Shown: piece by piece, positions 36,649-47,612 of the stretch
Position numbering within the stretch: the first letter of the stretch is position 1
How the letters are laid out: every line of letters starts with the position of its first letter
DNA from: Scleroderma bovista
Lineage: Eukaryota; Basidiomycota; Agaricomycetes; Boletales; Sclerodermataceae
Reading direction: 5' to 3'
DNA: 47,612 nt
NCBI GenBank assembly: GCA_037178675.1
Contig: JAYMGJ010000387.1
Span: 1 to 47,612 of the forward strand
The notes under the pieces: generated by a model
What the model was told of the DNA's origin: nothing
The model's input: the letters and a program-made list of their open reading frames with translations, nothing else
Databases searched by the model: none
Position numbers and translations under genes: made by a program

Positions 36649-36720
36649 TGCCCAAAAGTGGAATCGAACCGCTATTAACTTATTACAAGTAAGTCGTTTT
36701 ACCTATTAAACTATTCGGGC
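36649..36720 (-). tRNA. trnT: tRNA-Thr (TGT)
   Basis: Acceptor GCCCGAA/TTTGGGC, anticodon arm ACTTA-CTTGTAA-TAAGT, T loop TTCGATT. Confidence 0.92.
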
Positions 36721-36742
36721 TTATTACCTGTAAATTAGATGT

Positions 36743-36814
36743 TGCTTCGGAATGGAGTTGAACCACTGTCTCTCGAACTTCAGTCGAACGCTTTAACCCT
36801 TAAGCCACCGAAGC
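36743..36814 (-). tRNA. trnF: tRNA-Phe (GAA)
   Basis: Acceptor GCTTCGG/CCGAAGC, anticodon arm TTCGA-CTGAAGT-TCGAG, T loop TTCAACT. Confidence 0.92.
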
Positions 36815-36847
36815 TTTAAATTAAAAAAAAAATAAAATAAACAATTT

Positions 36848-36919
36848 TGGAGAAAGATAGACTCGAACTATCATATTTGTAGTGCAAATACAACTGATTA
36901 CCAATTATCAGATTTCCCC
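36848..36919 (-). tRNA. trnA: tRNA-Ala (TGC)
   Basis: Acceptor GGGGAAA/TTTCTCC, anticodon arm TTGTA-TTTGCAC-TACAA, T loop TTCGAGT. Confidence 0.92.
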
Positions 36920-37072
36920 TTATGTTGTAAACAATTAAATGTTTTTAAGTAAATCTTCTTTTAAAGATTATAAATATTTATAAAAATAAAATAATAAGCA
37001 AAATCATAGAACATATTAATAAGTTAATATTATTATAAATAATTTAAACCCTAAAAATATAAATTGTAAATA

Positions 37073-37077
37073 GGAGG
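37073..37077 (-). promoter_or_regulatory. CCTCC 3' element of cox2
   Basis: CCTCC on the transcribed strand 140 nt after the cox2 stop, context TTTTATTGCTCCTCCTATT; the longest distance in the set. Confidence 0.6.
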
Positions 37078-37217
37078 AGCAATAAAATTAAATTTAAATT
37101 AAAAAAATATATAGATCTTTTTATATAAATAAAAATTAAATAGTATATAAACATAATAACAATAAATATATAAAAATTTTTTAATATAATTTAATAAAAT
37201 TTATATTATTTATTAGA

Positions 37218-37973
37218 TTAAACTGATTCTATCCAAGCTAAGTAATCTTGTACTGATACTGCTTCAACTGCTATAGGCATGAAACCGTGCCATACTCCAC
37301 AAATTTCTGAACATTGTCCATAGAATGTACCTGTTCTTTCAGCTAATATAGATGATTGATTTAATCTACCAGGTGTAGCATCAATTTTTAATCCTAAAGA
37401 AGGTACAGCAAATGAATGGATTACATCAGCACCTGTTACAATTAATCTTATATGACAATCTACAGGTATAATCATTTTATTATCTACATCTAATAATCTA
37501 AATTGTCCTAATTCTAAATCAGATTCAGGAATCATATAAGAATCAAATTCTACAGATTGTCCACTATCAGTAACATAATCACTATATTCATAAGACCAAT
37601 ACCACTGATGACCAATAACTTTAATTGTTATTGTAGGTGAAGTTACTTCATCTAATAAATATAATAATCTGAAACTAGGGAAAGCAATTAAAGTTAAAAT
37701 TAAAGCTGGTGTAATAGTCCAAATTAATTCAATTAATGTACCGTGGTTAAGATATTTATGTACTATAGGAGAATTTTTTATATTAAAAAAATACATAACA
37801 GATCCTAATACCCAGAAAACTCCAACACAGATTACGATTAAATAGAAGAAAATAGTATTATGTAAATCCACAATACCTGTAAATGCAGGTGCAGCACTAT
37901 CTTGAAACCCTATTTGCCAAGGTTGTGGTGCATCATTATAAATAGTATTAAATAATGAAATATTTTTTAACAT
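37218..37973 (-). CDS. cox2: Cytochrome c oxidase subunit 2
   Basis: Complex IV subunit carrying the binuclear CuA centre that accepts electrons from cytochrome c. 251 residues, two membrane helices, then the intermembrane-space domain. CuA ligands are visible in [13 protein letters not shown] (C221, C225, H229) together with the His of DVIHSFAVP. The aromatic electron-entry patch is [15 protein letters not shown] start, TAA stop, no intron. Confidence 0.98.
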   Translation of the reverse strand: MLKNISLFNTIYNDAPQPWQIGFQDSAAPAFTGIVDLHNTIFFYLIVICVGVFWVLGSVMYFFNIKNSPIVHKYLNHGTLIELIWTITPALILTLIAFPSFRLLYLLDEVTSPTITIKVIGHQWYWSYEYSDYVTDSGQSVEFDSYMIPESDLELGQFRLLDVDNKMIIPVDCHIRLIVTGADVIHSFAVPSLGLKIDATPGRLNQSSILAERTGTFYGQCSEICGVWHGFMPIAVEAVSVQDYLAWIESV

Positions 37974-38383
37974 AGTTTAATTAAATTTATATATATATTA
38001 TATATTAGTCTCTCTTAGTTTATTATTACTCTTTGTAATATAAAAATATTATATAAAATTTCTAATATTTATATTACATTTATTTTATATATTAATATAT
38101 CATTATTATTGATAATTAATATTTGAGTTTAATACCTTGTAAAATACATTTACATTTATATATATATATAATATAAATATATAATATATATAGTATATAT
38201 TTTACATTTGTATCTTATAGTGTTAAGAAATTATTTTCATAATTAACATTAATTGTTAAAAATGATAATAGGTATCCTAAGATTCATCTTAATCAATTCT
38301 TTTGATTTAAAATTTTAAATTTTTAATTAATTATTATATATGACTATAACAATTTTTTGTTGTTTACTTTATTAAATAAAATC
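37974..38383. other. AT-rich leader upstream of cox2
   Basis: About 410 bp with a long alternating AT tract (38155-38210). No ORF. The TTGTTAAGAAATT-like stretch around 38220-38260 is unassigned. Confidence 0.5.
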
Positions 38384-38477
38384 CAAGAAGTAAAGGAGTT
38401 GAACCTTTTAAACATTAAAAATAAAATTTAATAATTAAATAAAATAATTTAATTGCTTACCTTCTAGCTAACTTCTT
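38384..38477 (-). tRNA. Degenerate tRNA-like element between rnl and cox2
   Basis: Perfect 7-bp acceptor AAGAAGT/ACTTCTT, D arm GCT-AGAAGGTA-AGC and perfect T arm AAAGG-TTCAACT-CCTTT, but the anticodon region is replaced by about 45 nt of AT-rich sequence forming two hairpins. No credible anticodon; if the second hairpin were read as an anticodon loop it would be UUA, a stop-codon reader. Probably a t-element marking the rnl/cox2 boundary. Confidence 0.6.
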
Positions 38478-38579
38478 TGTAAAAACTTTTAAAAAATTAA
38501 TAAATAAATTTAAACTAAAAAATTTAATTTTATCATTAGGAAAACTAAATAAAAATAAAAAAAAATAAATTTTGACAAC

Positions 38580-41500
38580 CTATAACATCAAGTCTAATTA
38601 AAAATTAGTAATGCTAAACTACATTCTTTTCAAAAAGTTCATTTGCATCCTATTTAAGAAATGGTCTATTTCTTTTTTTATACAGATTTTTTAAATTCTT
38701 TGCTATATTATTCTATAATATTTTTACATAAATACTATATAAAATATATATAATATATAAATATATATTTTAAATATAAACTGTCTTCTTAAGCTATAAA
38801 TTATAATATATTATTTATAGAGGTTTCAAGAATTAATTTAAATTATAGGAACGATAATTTAAACCAACCTAAAGACAGAAACAAAGATAAATCTTTGATA
38901 GTATCCAGGGGATAGATTCATGCTTGATATACTTTCAGCTCTTATCTAATATGTTTGTGGCTACCCAACTATGCATACTCACTAATATTAGAACTTTTGC
39001 AAGTATTCTAATATTTTTGTTTTCAACAATTGGTACACTAGAGAAACACATCCTATTGGTCCTTTCGTACTAGAAGGTCTCCCCCTTTTTACTATTTGTT
39101 CTCACAGAAGATAGGGACCATACTGACTCACGTCGTATTAAACCCAACTCATGTAACCTTTTAATCGGCGAACAGCCGAACCCTTCCAAGATTTTGCTCC
39201 TGGAGGATAGGTTAAGTCGACATCGAGGTGCCAAACAGCCGGGACAATGTGTACTCTCGCCGGCTATCAGCCTGTTATCCCTAGCGTAACTTTTATCAAT
39301 TGATCCCCGTCTATTCCATAATATAGCGAGGGGTCACTATGCCCTACTTACGTATCTGTTCGACTTTTAAGTCTTTCAGTTAAGCATGCTTACCGCCATT
39401 GCGCTCTCCAAAACCTTATTCACTGGTTTATTAACCTCCATTTAATTTCTAGCATACCTTATAAATGAATAATAATAATTAGGATTTTTAACAATTATAT
39501 TAATTTAAAAATTAAAATATAATTACAATAATAATTAATTTGTAAGAATATTTACTAAAAAAAAGTAAATATTTTAATAATAACAATCTATTTGGATGTA
39601 CTTTGCTACTCTATTAAAGACGACCGCCCCAGTCAAACTGCCAATTAGTCAACTCTCTCTTTATAAATATTTATTAAGATATAAAGATAAACATGGACCC
39701 ATCTTAAGATATAAGGTTTTCCATATTTTGTCTAAACGACTTCCCTATTATCTGGATTCTTAAGTATGAAGGTAATTAATGTGATGACTAACTACAGTAG
39801 AAGCTGCATAGGGTCTTCCCGTCCCCCTGCGAGTAGTGAGCATCTGCACTCACAATTCAATTTCACTGAGCAAGTTGTAGAGACAGTGAAGCCATCGTTA
39901 AATTATTGATACCGGACCACATTTAATGGCCAATTTATTTTGCTACCTTAGGATCCTCATGGTTAAGACCGCTATTAACCAGGCTTTCGATATTTAACAG
40001 TTTCCCATTACGTCTCTTATGCTGATGGCATTGGGCAAACCTCACTACCTATACTATGATTTACATCATTGCAGATAGCTGTGTTTTTAGTAAACAGTCG
40101 TGGCTTCCGATTTTGTGCCACCACTTTAAAACTAATATTAACAGGAGTTATTAAAATTAGAAAGTGGTTCCTCTTATTGACGAACTTACGAGGATAATTT
40201 GCCGAGTTCCTTTACAACTTTTAGCTCTACGCCTTAGTATACTCTACCTACGAACCTGTGTCGGTTTAGGGTACGGTTGGCTTAAAAATATATTAATATT
40301 ATTTAATAAACTATTACCATCTAAAAAATAAATATTAATAAATAAAAAATAATAAATTATTAAAAATTTCTTATCCAAATAAAAATAATTTATTTATTTT
40401 TAGGTTAAACAAAATATAAAAAAATAAGAAATTATATTATCAAATGACTAATTTGAAGAAAATTAGATATTAATATTATATTCTTTTTTGATAGATTATC
40501 TTAAAATATTCACTCTAAGGTCTAAAAATTTAACACTACTTATCTATAAAATTAAGTTATTCAAAAACATATTTTTCCTGGCCCTATTAAAATATTAATT
40601 ACTAATTAATAAATATTCATTTATCAATAGAACATTTTAGTTTAAATTTGTAAAATTTGCTTAAAATTTTAAACAAAAGAAAACTTATTTCCATGTAAAA
40701 TACACTTCATTCTTTGTAATTTAATATTCTCCTTGAGGGCTTTCAAAGCTTAACTCATCAGCCAAAACATTGGTTTTGTACCTTAGAGACCGCATTAACA
40801 TTAGTCGAATTAATCTTTAGCTAATAACCCTTTCGTATTCGGCGAGAAAGTTTATTTTTTAGAATAAAAAATTCTAAATTCAGCTTTCTTTTTACGTTAC
40901 TCATGTCAGCATTATCACTTCAGATTCCTATAAACAATGAAACACTGTTAATTGTTGGTTTGGATTTTAGATTTTACTACTAATTATCTGAACGTTCTAC
41001 TACCTAAATTTCAAGTATAAAATTTTTTTATATTTAAAATTAACACAATATCGGTTGATTATTTTAGACCCGTTAAATCTTCGGTGCAACTATCTAAGGG
41101 CTGATACGTTATTACACGTTCATTATAAGTTAGCGACTGCCAGGCTCACTTTTCAGCTGCATTCAATATGTCACATCCTTTATTTCACTTAATAATCATT
41201 CGGGACCTTAATTTGTGTTCTCGGCTGTTTCCGTCTTGACTACCCAACTTAGCATGAGTAGTCTGAATATCTACCACCAATTTATGTAATTCCGAGATTC
41301 ACTTCCATTGGTAAGATTTTCGAAGTCCCCGCAACCTAAACTCCTATAAAATTAATTTAATATTTGTTGGGAATTACCGTGCTGTACCTTCATAAATTTT
41401 ATTGTAGATGTCATACTTAAATATGTTTCGTAGAAAACCAGCTATCACCAGGTCAGATTGGCATTTCACCGCTTTCCAAAACTCATCGGAGAATTATGCA

Positions 41501-42868
41501 ACATTCATCCGTTCGATCCTTTAAATCTGGTCTTGGAAAGATCACCTGGCTTCGGGTCTAATAGAAGTAACTTAACCCACTTCGATATCGATGTAGTCGC
41601 TTTCGCTTAGGCTTTTAACCTTGCTACTCCTATTAACTTGCTGACCCATTATGCAAAAGGTACGCCGTCATTTTTATTTAAAATTTCGACTGCTTATAGA
41701 GTTACTAATTCAAGTCTATTTCACTGCGTTATTTACTATTTAGAGTATGTACATTCTGTATCTTTATTTCCATTTCTACATAAGTGTACTTACTCACACT
41801 CTTTTCAACTTTTCCCTCACGGTACTATTTCACTATCGCTAAATTTATAATACTTAGCCTTAGAGGATGGTTCCCCTTTATTCCGACAAGTTTACTCTCA
41901 TCGTACTTGATTACTTTAATTCTAAATGAATCAAGTTGTAATTTATTATAATATAATTATTATAATTTATATCAATAAATATTAAATTAAAAATTAAAAT
42001 TTTAATAATTTAATTTAAATCTATTAATATATTTTAATTACACACCATTATTTTCAAATTATATCCTATTAATAAAATATCTTAGAAACTAAGATAATAG
42101 AATTTATTAATATATTATATATAAATATATAATATTAAATTGTTAAATAAAAATTTAGATAAGATTAAATTTAACAATTTTAAAAAATAAATTATTTTAA
42201 ATAATACTATTACATAAAAATACAGGTCTTTTATCATACAATTTTCACCTTATATTTTGTATTATATAATTAAATATAATTACATTTTTTGAATTAAATA
42301 AAAATATAATAAAATATTATATTTTTTTAATTAATTCATTCTAACTTAATATATTAAGCATAATTTTATTATTCAAAGGAAGCTCTTAAGATTCCACCTC
42401 AGATACTTCACTTCTTTCTTAAAATTCAAATAATTTTTATTAATTTAGCTTTAAGAGTTTACTTAATATTTAATTAGAAATTATGTTTTTATTTATGTAA
42501 AGGTGTTAGGCTAGTCTGATTTCACTCACCATTACTTTCAGAGTCTCGGTTGATTTCCTTTCCTTTCCCTAATGAAATGTTTTACTTCGGGAAGTAATAA
42601 TAAAAAGGTTTCCCTTAGGATCGCCTCACTTTAATTACTAGTCTCACATATAGTGAGTCTACTTATAAATTTTTTAAAATATTCTAATTAATAAATTAAA
42701 TATTTTACCTATTAATAAAATATATAAATATTAATTTATATTTTTTTAATTCACTTTCGAGTATGTGTAGGCATTTGGCAATTTGCCTCCTTTTTTATAA
42801 ATTTGCTAGTTATCCTTAATAACCCCTTTAAAATACTTATAAATTATATAAATTTTTGTTTGATGTTA
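38580..42868 (-). rRNA. rnl: Large subunit ribosomal RNA (complete copy)
   Basis: Mitochondrial LSU rRNA. Conserved blocks on the minus strand include the sarcin-ricin loop (around 39065), the domain V block read GTTACGCTAGGGATAACAG (around 39270-39295), the GACTGGGGCGGTCGTC block (around 39620-39640), the domain IV AGACAGTGAA region (around 39875) and the CCGTACCCTAAACCG block (around 40260-40280). I set the ends from a perfect 9-bp complement, TAACATCAA near the 5' end and TTGATGTTA near the 3' end, as expected of the closing helix of LSU rRNA. The 4.3 kb length comes from AT-rich expansion segments. The conserved domain IV and V blocks run without interruption, so I see no intron, and rps3 is not inside it. 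Ends are approximate. Confidence 0.9.
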
Positions 42869-43072
42869 AAACTATATTGTCATCGATACTTTTATGATTA
42901 CATGTTAATTAGTTTTATTTTATTTTTTTGTAGTATAATTTATTATCTATTTTTAACTTAAATTTTTATATTTTTATATTTAGAATCCAGTTGAAATAAT
43001 TAATTTTATTATTTTTAATTTATAATACAAATACATATTTTCTTTTAATACTTAACTTTAAAAAAATGTTAA

Positions 43073-43147
43073 GGGTAAAATCGGAGACTTGAACTCTGAA
43101 CATCGTCGCCACAAGACGTCATTTTAACCAATTAAACTAATTCTACC
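43073..43147 (-). tRNA. trnH: tRNA-His (GTG), redundant copy
   Basis: Identical to 2789-2863; present twice only because the circle is overrun. Confidence 0.85.
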
Positions 43148-43265
43148 TCTTTTATTACTATAACTATAAATATATTTTATTAATTTTATTCTCGTTATCA
43201 ATTATTAAATTAATTAAATTAACAATAATATTTAAACAATTTTCAAATTCTAATATAAATATGTA

Positions 43266-43336
43266 TACCGAAAAAAGGAATTGAACCTTTGTTTTACCGT
43301 CATGAAGGGTACGTTTTACCGTTAAACTATTTCAGT
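43266..43336 (-). tRNA. trnM: tRNA-Met (CAT), redundant copy
   Basis: Identical to 2982-3052. Confidence 0.82.
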
Positions 43337-44111
43337 TTGAGGACTCATAAAATCTTAATAAAATTTCTTAAAAACTTTAAAATTCGTATATTTTGATTTT
43401 ACTTATTAAAGAATTTAAATTATTTAAATTACATTTTAGGAAATGAGAAGTAAAAATTTAAGTATAAAAATGAAAATTTATTTAAATTGAGTTAGAATTA
43501 TATCTGTAAGACGATTCCTGAGGTATAATAATTATACTTATAATTAATATAATTAATATATTAATTTAGATTAATTATTACTTACTGATCTAACTAAAAA
43601 TTTTAAGGTTAAATAATAAGAAACTATTACATATTTTGTTATTATATTTTTTAACAAAACTCAAGTGTTAGATTTATTTGTAAAATTTATTTTTAAATTT
43701 TACAAATATTAAATAAAAAAATAGAAAATTACTATCCTAGTTTTACTCTCAAATTTATCTGAATATTATTTATATTTTTAATATAATATATATATATAAA
43801 TATGTTCTAATTATAATATTTTTCTATAACTTGAAAATAAATTTTTATATTACATTAAAATTACCTTGAACCTTTCCTAATTTACTTTTTTAATTATGCT
43901 AAAGATTAAAAAGTTAAATTCCAGTTTTAGATTTCATAACTCTCTTTTAAAATAAAGAATAAAGGCAAGATAACTAAATTTATAAAAATTAATATAATTA
44001 TATTATAAAAATTAGAATACGAATATAAAACTTAATAAAAATTATAATAAAAATTAAAGTTGGAGGTGTGATAATATTAAACTAAAATAAATTATAATAA
44101 ATTATTCATAA

Positions 44112-44885
44112 TTAGTGTAATTCTATAGCATCTTTAATATATGAACATACTAGAAGTACTAATACATAAGCTTGAATAAAAGATACAGCTAATTCTAATC
44201 CTGTAATAGCTAAGAATAATGCAAATGGTAATAATGTTAATATAAAGATTATTAATCCACCTGAGAACATTTTAAATAAGAATGTTGATAATATTTTTAA
44301 TAATGTATGTCCAGCTACTACATTAGCAAATAATCTTATACCTAATGAGAAAGCTCTAGCTAAGTAACTTATTAATTCAATTAAAACTAATAAAGGTACT
44401 AATGCTAAAGGTGTACCTGAAGGTATAAAGAATGAGAAGAAATGAAGTTTATGAATGTATAATCCTAATATAGTTACACCAATTAGAATAGTGAATGATA
44501 AACCAATAGATACTATTACTGAAGTTGTTATAGTAAATGAATATGGTACATTTCCTACTAAATTAGCTACTAAGATAAAGAAGAATAATGAATAAATAAA
44601 AGGTAAATAAATTTCTCTTCCTATTTGCTCTCTTACCATAGTATTTACACTAGCAAAAAAACTTTCAAATAGAATAGACCATTTTGAAGGTAATAAATTT
44701 TTATCATTATTTCCTAATAAATGTAAACTTACAATTAAAGATAATATAATACCAGCATATAATGCTAAATTAGTCAAAGTCAAACTAATATAACCAAATA
44801 AAGGAGCATTAAAACTTAATAAACTTGTAACTTCAAATTGTTCTAATGGAGAATTTATAAATAAAGTTGTATTATTTAAAAACAT
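44112..44885 (-). CDS. atp6: ATP synthase F0 subunit a, redundant copy
   Basis: Same protein as 3828-4601; second pass over the circle. The CCTCC element follows at 44062-44066. Confidence 0.95.
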   Translation of the reverse strand: MFLNNTTLFINSPLEQFEVTSLLSFNAPLFGYISLTLTNLALYAGIILSLIVSLHLLGNNDKNLLPSKWSILFESFFASVNTMVREQIGREIYLPFIYSLFFFILVANLVGNVPYSFTITTSVIVSIGLSFTILIGVTILGLYIHKLHFFSFFIPSGTPLALVPLLVLIELISYLARAFSLGIRLFANVVAGHTLLKILSTFLFKMFSGGLIIFILTLLPFALFLAITGLELAVSFIQAYVLVLLVCSYIKDAIELH

Positions 44886-45121
44886 TTTTATAAAATATTT
44901 ATTATATTTTATATCTGTACTTAGTTATAGTTAAATACTTAATCAAAAAAAAAATAAATATAGATTAAGTTACTTGATTTTTTAAATCTTCTAATAATTA
45001 AATTGAAAAAAAAAAGTATAAAATTGAATAAGAAAAAATTACAATAAAAATAGAAGAACTTATGGAGGTATATTAATTAATTAAAATTTTATAAAAAATT
45101 AGATCAATAAATAAAATAAGA

Positions 45122-47612
<2,491 letters not shown>

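Noticed and set aside
38580..42868. rnl intron carrying rps3
   Set aside because: The conserved domain IV and V blocks where such introns sit are uninterrupted, and rps3 is a separate gene at 34616.

Overview
The window is a fungal mitochondrial genome read 1.18 times around. Bases 1-7329 recur at 40285-47612 with an offset of 40,284, so I infer a circular-mapping molecule of 40,284 bp. The two copies differ by one C (CCC at 7196-7198, CC at 47480-47481). The sequence is very AT-rich. It carries the standard fungal set: cox1-3, cob, atp6/8/9, nad1-6 and 4L, rps3, both rRNAs and 25 recognisable tRNAs covering all 20 amino acids. Everything is on the minus strand except trnC(gca) and a decayed plasmid-type DNA polymerase fragment. 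I cannot name the species. Free-standing rps3, a tRNA-Trp with anticodon CCA and C-rich elements 3' of the mRNAs recall what I remember of fission yeasts and other Taphrinomycotina, but that placement is only a hypothesis.

In the direction of transcription (descending coordinates) the order is: rnl - tRNA-like element - cox2 - trnA,F,T,Q,K - rps3 - tRNA-like element - nad6 - orf156 - nad2 - nad3 - trnY,M,S - rns - trnV - 1.6 kb non-coding region - trnL,R - (trnC on +) - atp8 - trnW,D - atp9 - trnG,R - nad1 - trnI - cob - (dpo relic on +) - small ORF - cox3 - orf499 - nad4L - nad5 - nad4 - trnP,N,L,M,E,S - cox1 - atp6 - trnM,H - rnl.

cox1 is split by four group I introns. Each carries an endonuclease frame fused to the upstream exon: three LAGLIDADG and one GIY-YIG. 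Introns 1 and 2 are separated by an 11-nt exon. Intron 3 holds, in addition, a 344-codon membrane-protein ORF that is not an endonuclease and lies 3' of the catalytic core. Two more unassigned membrane-type ORFs follow cox3 (Asn-rich) and nad6 (hidden by in-frame TGA).

Two genome-wide patterns stand out. First, a CCTCC element on the transcribed strand lies 18-140 nt after the last gene of each of 13 protein-coding units and also after rns, and is absent inside tightly linked pairs (nad4L-nad5, nad2-nad3, cox3-orf499, nad6-orf156). It looks like a 3'-end processing or stability signal. Second, TGA read as Trp occurs only in intron endonucleases and orf156, never in the core genes, while the only tRNA-Trp has anticodon CCA, which does not pair normally with UGA. 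The core genes make subunits of complexes I, III, IV and V plus one ribosomal protein; tRNAs between genes and the CCTCC elements together probably cut a long minus-strand transcript into units.
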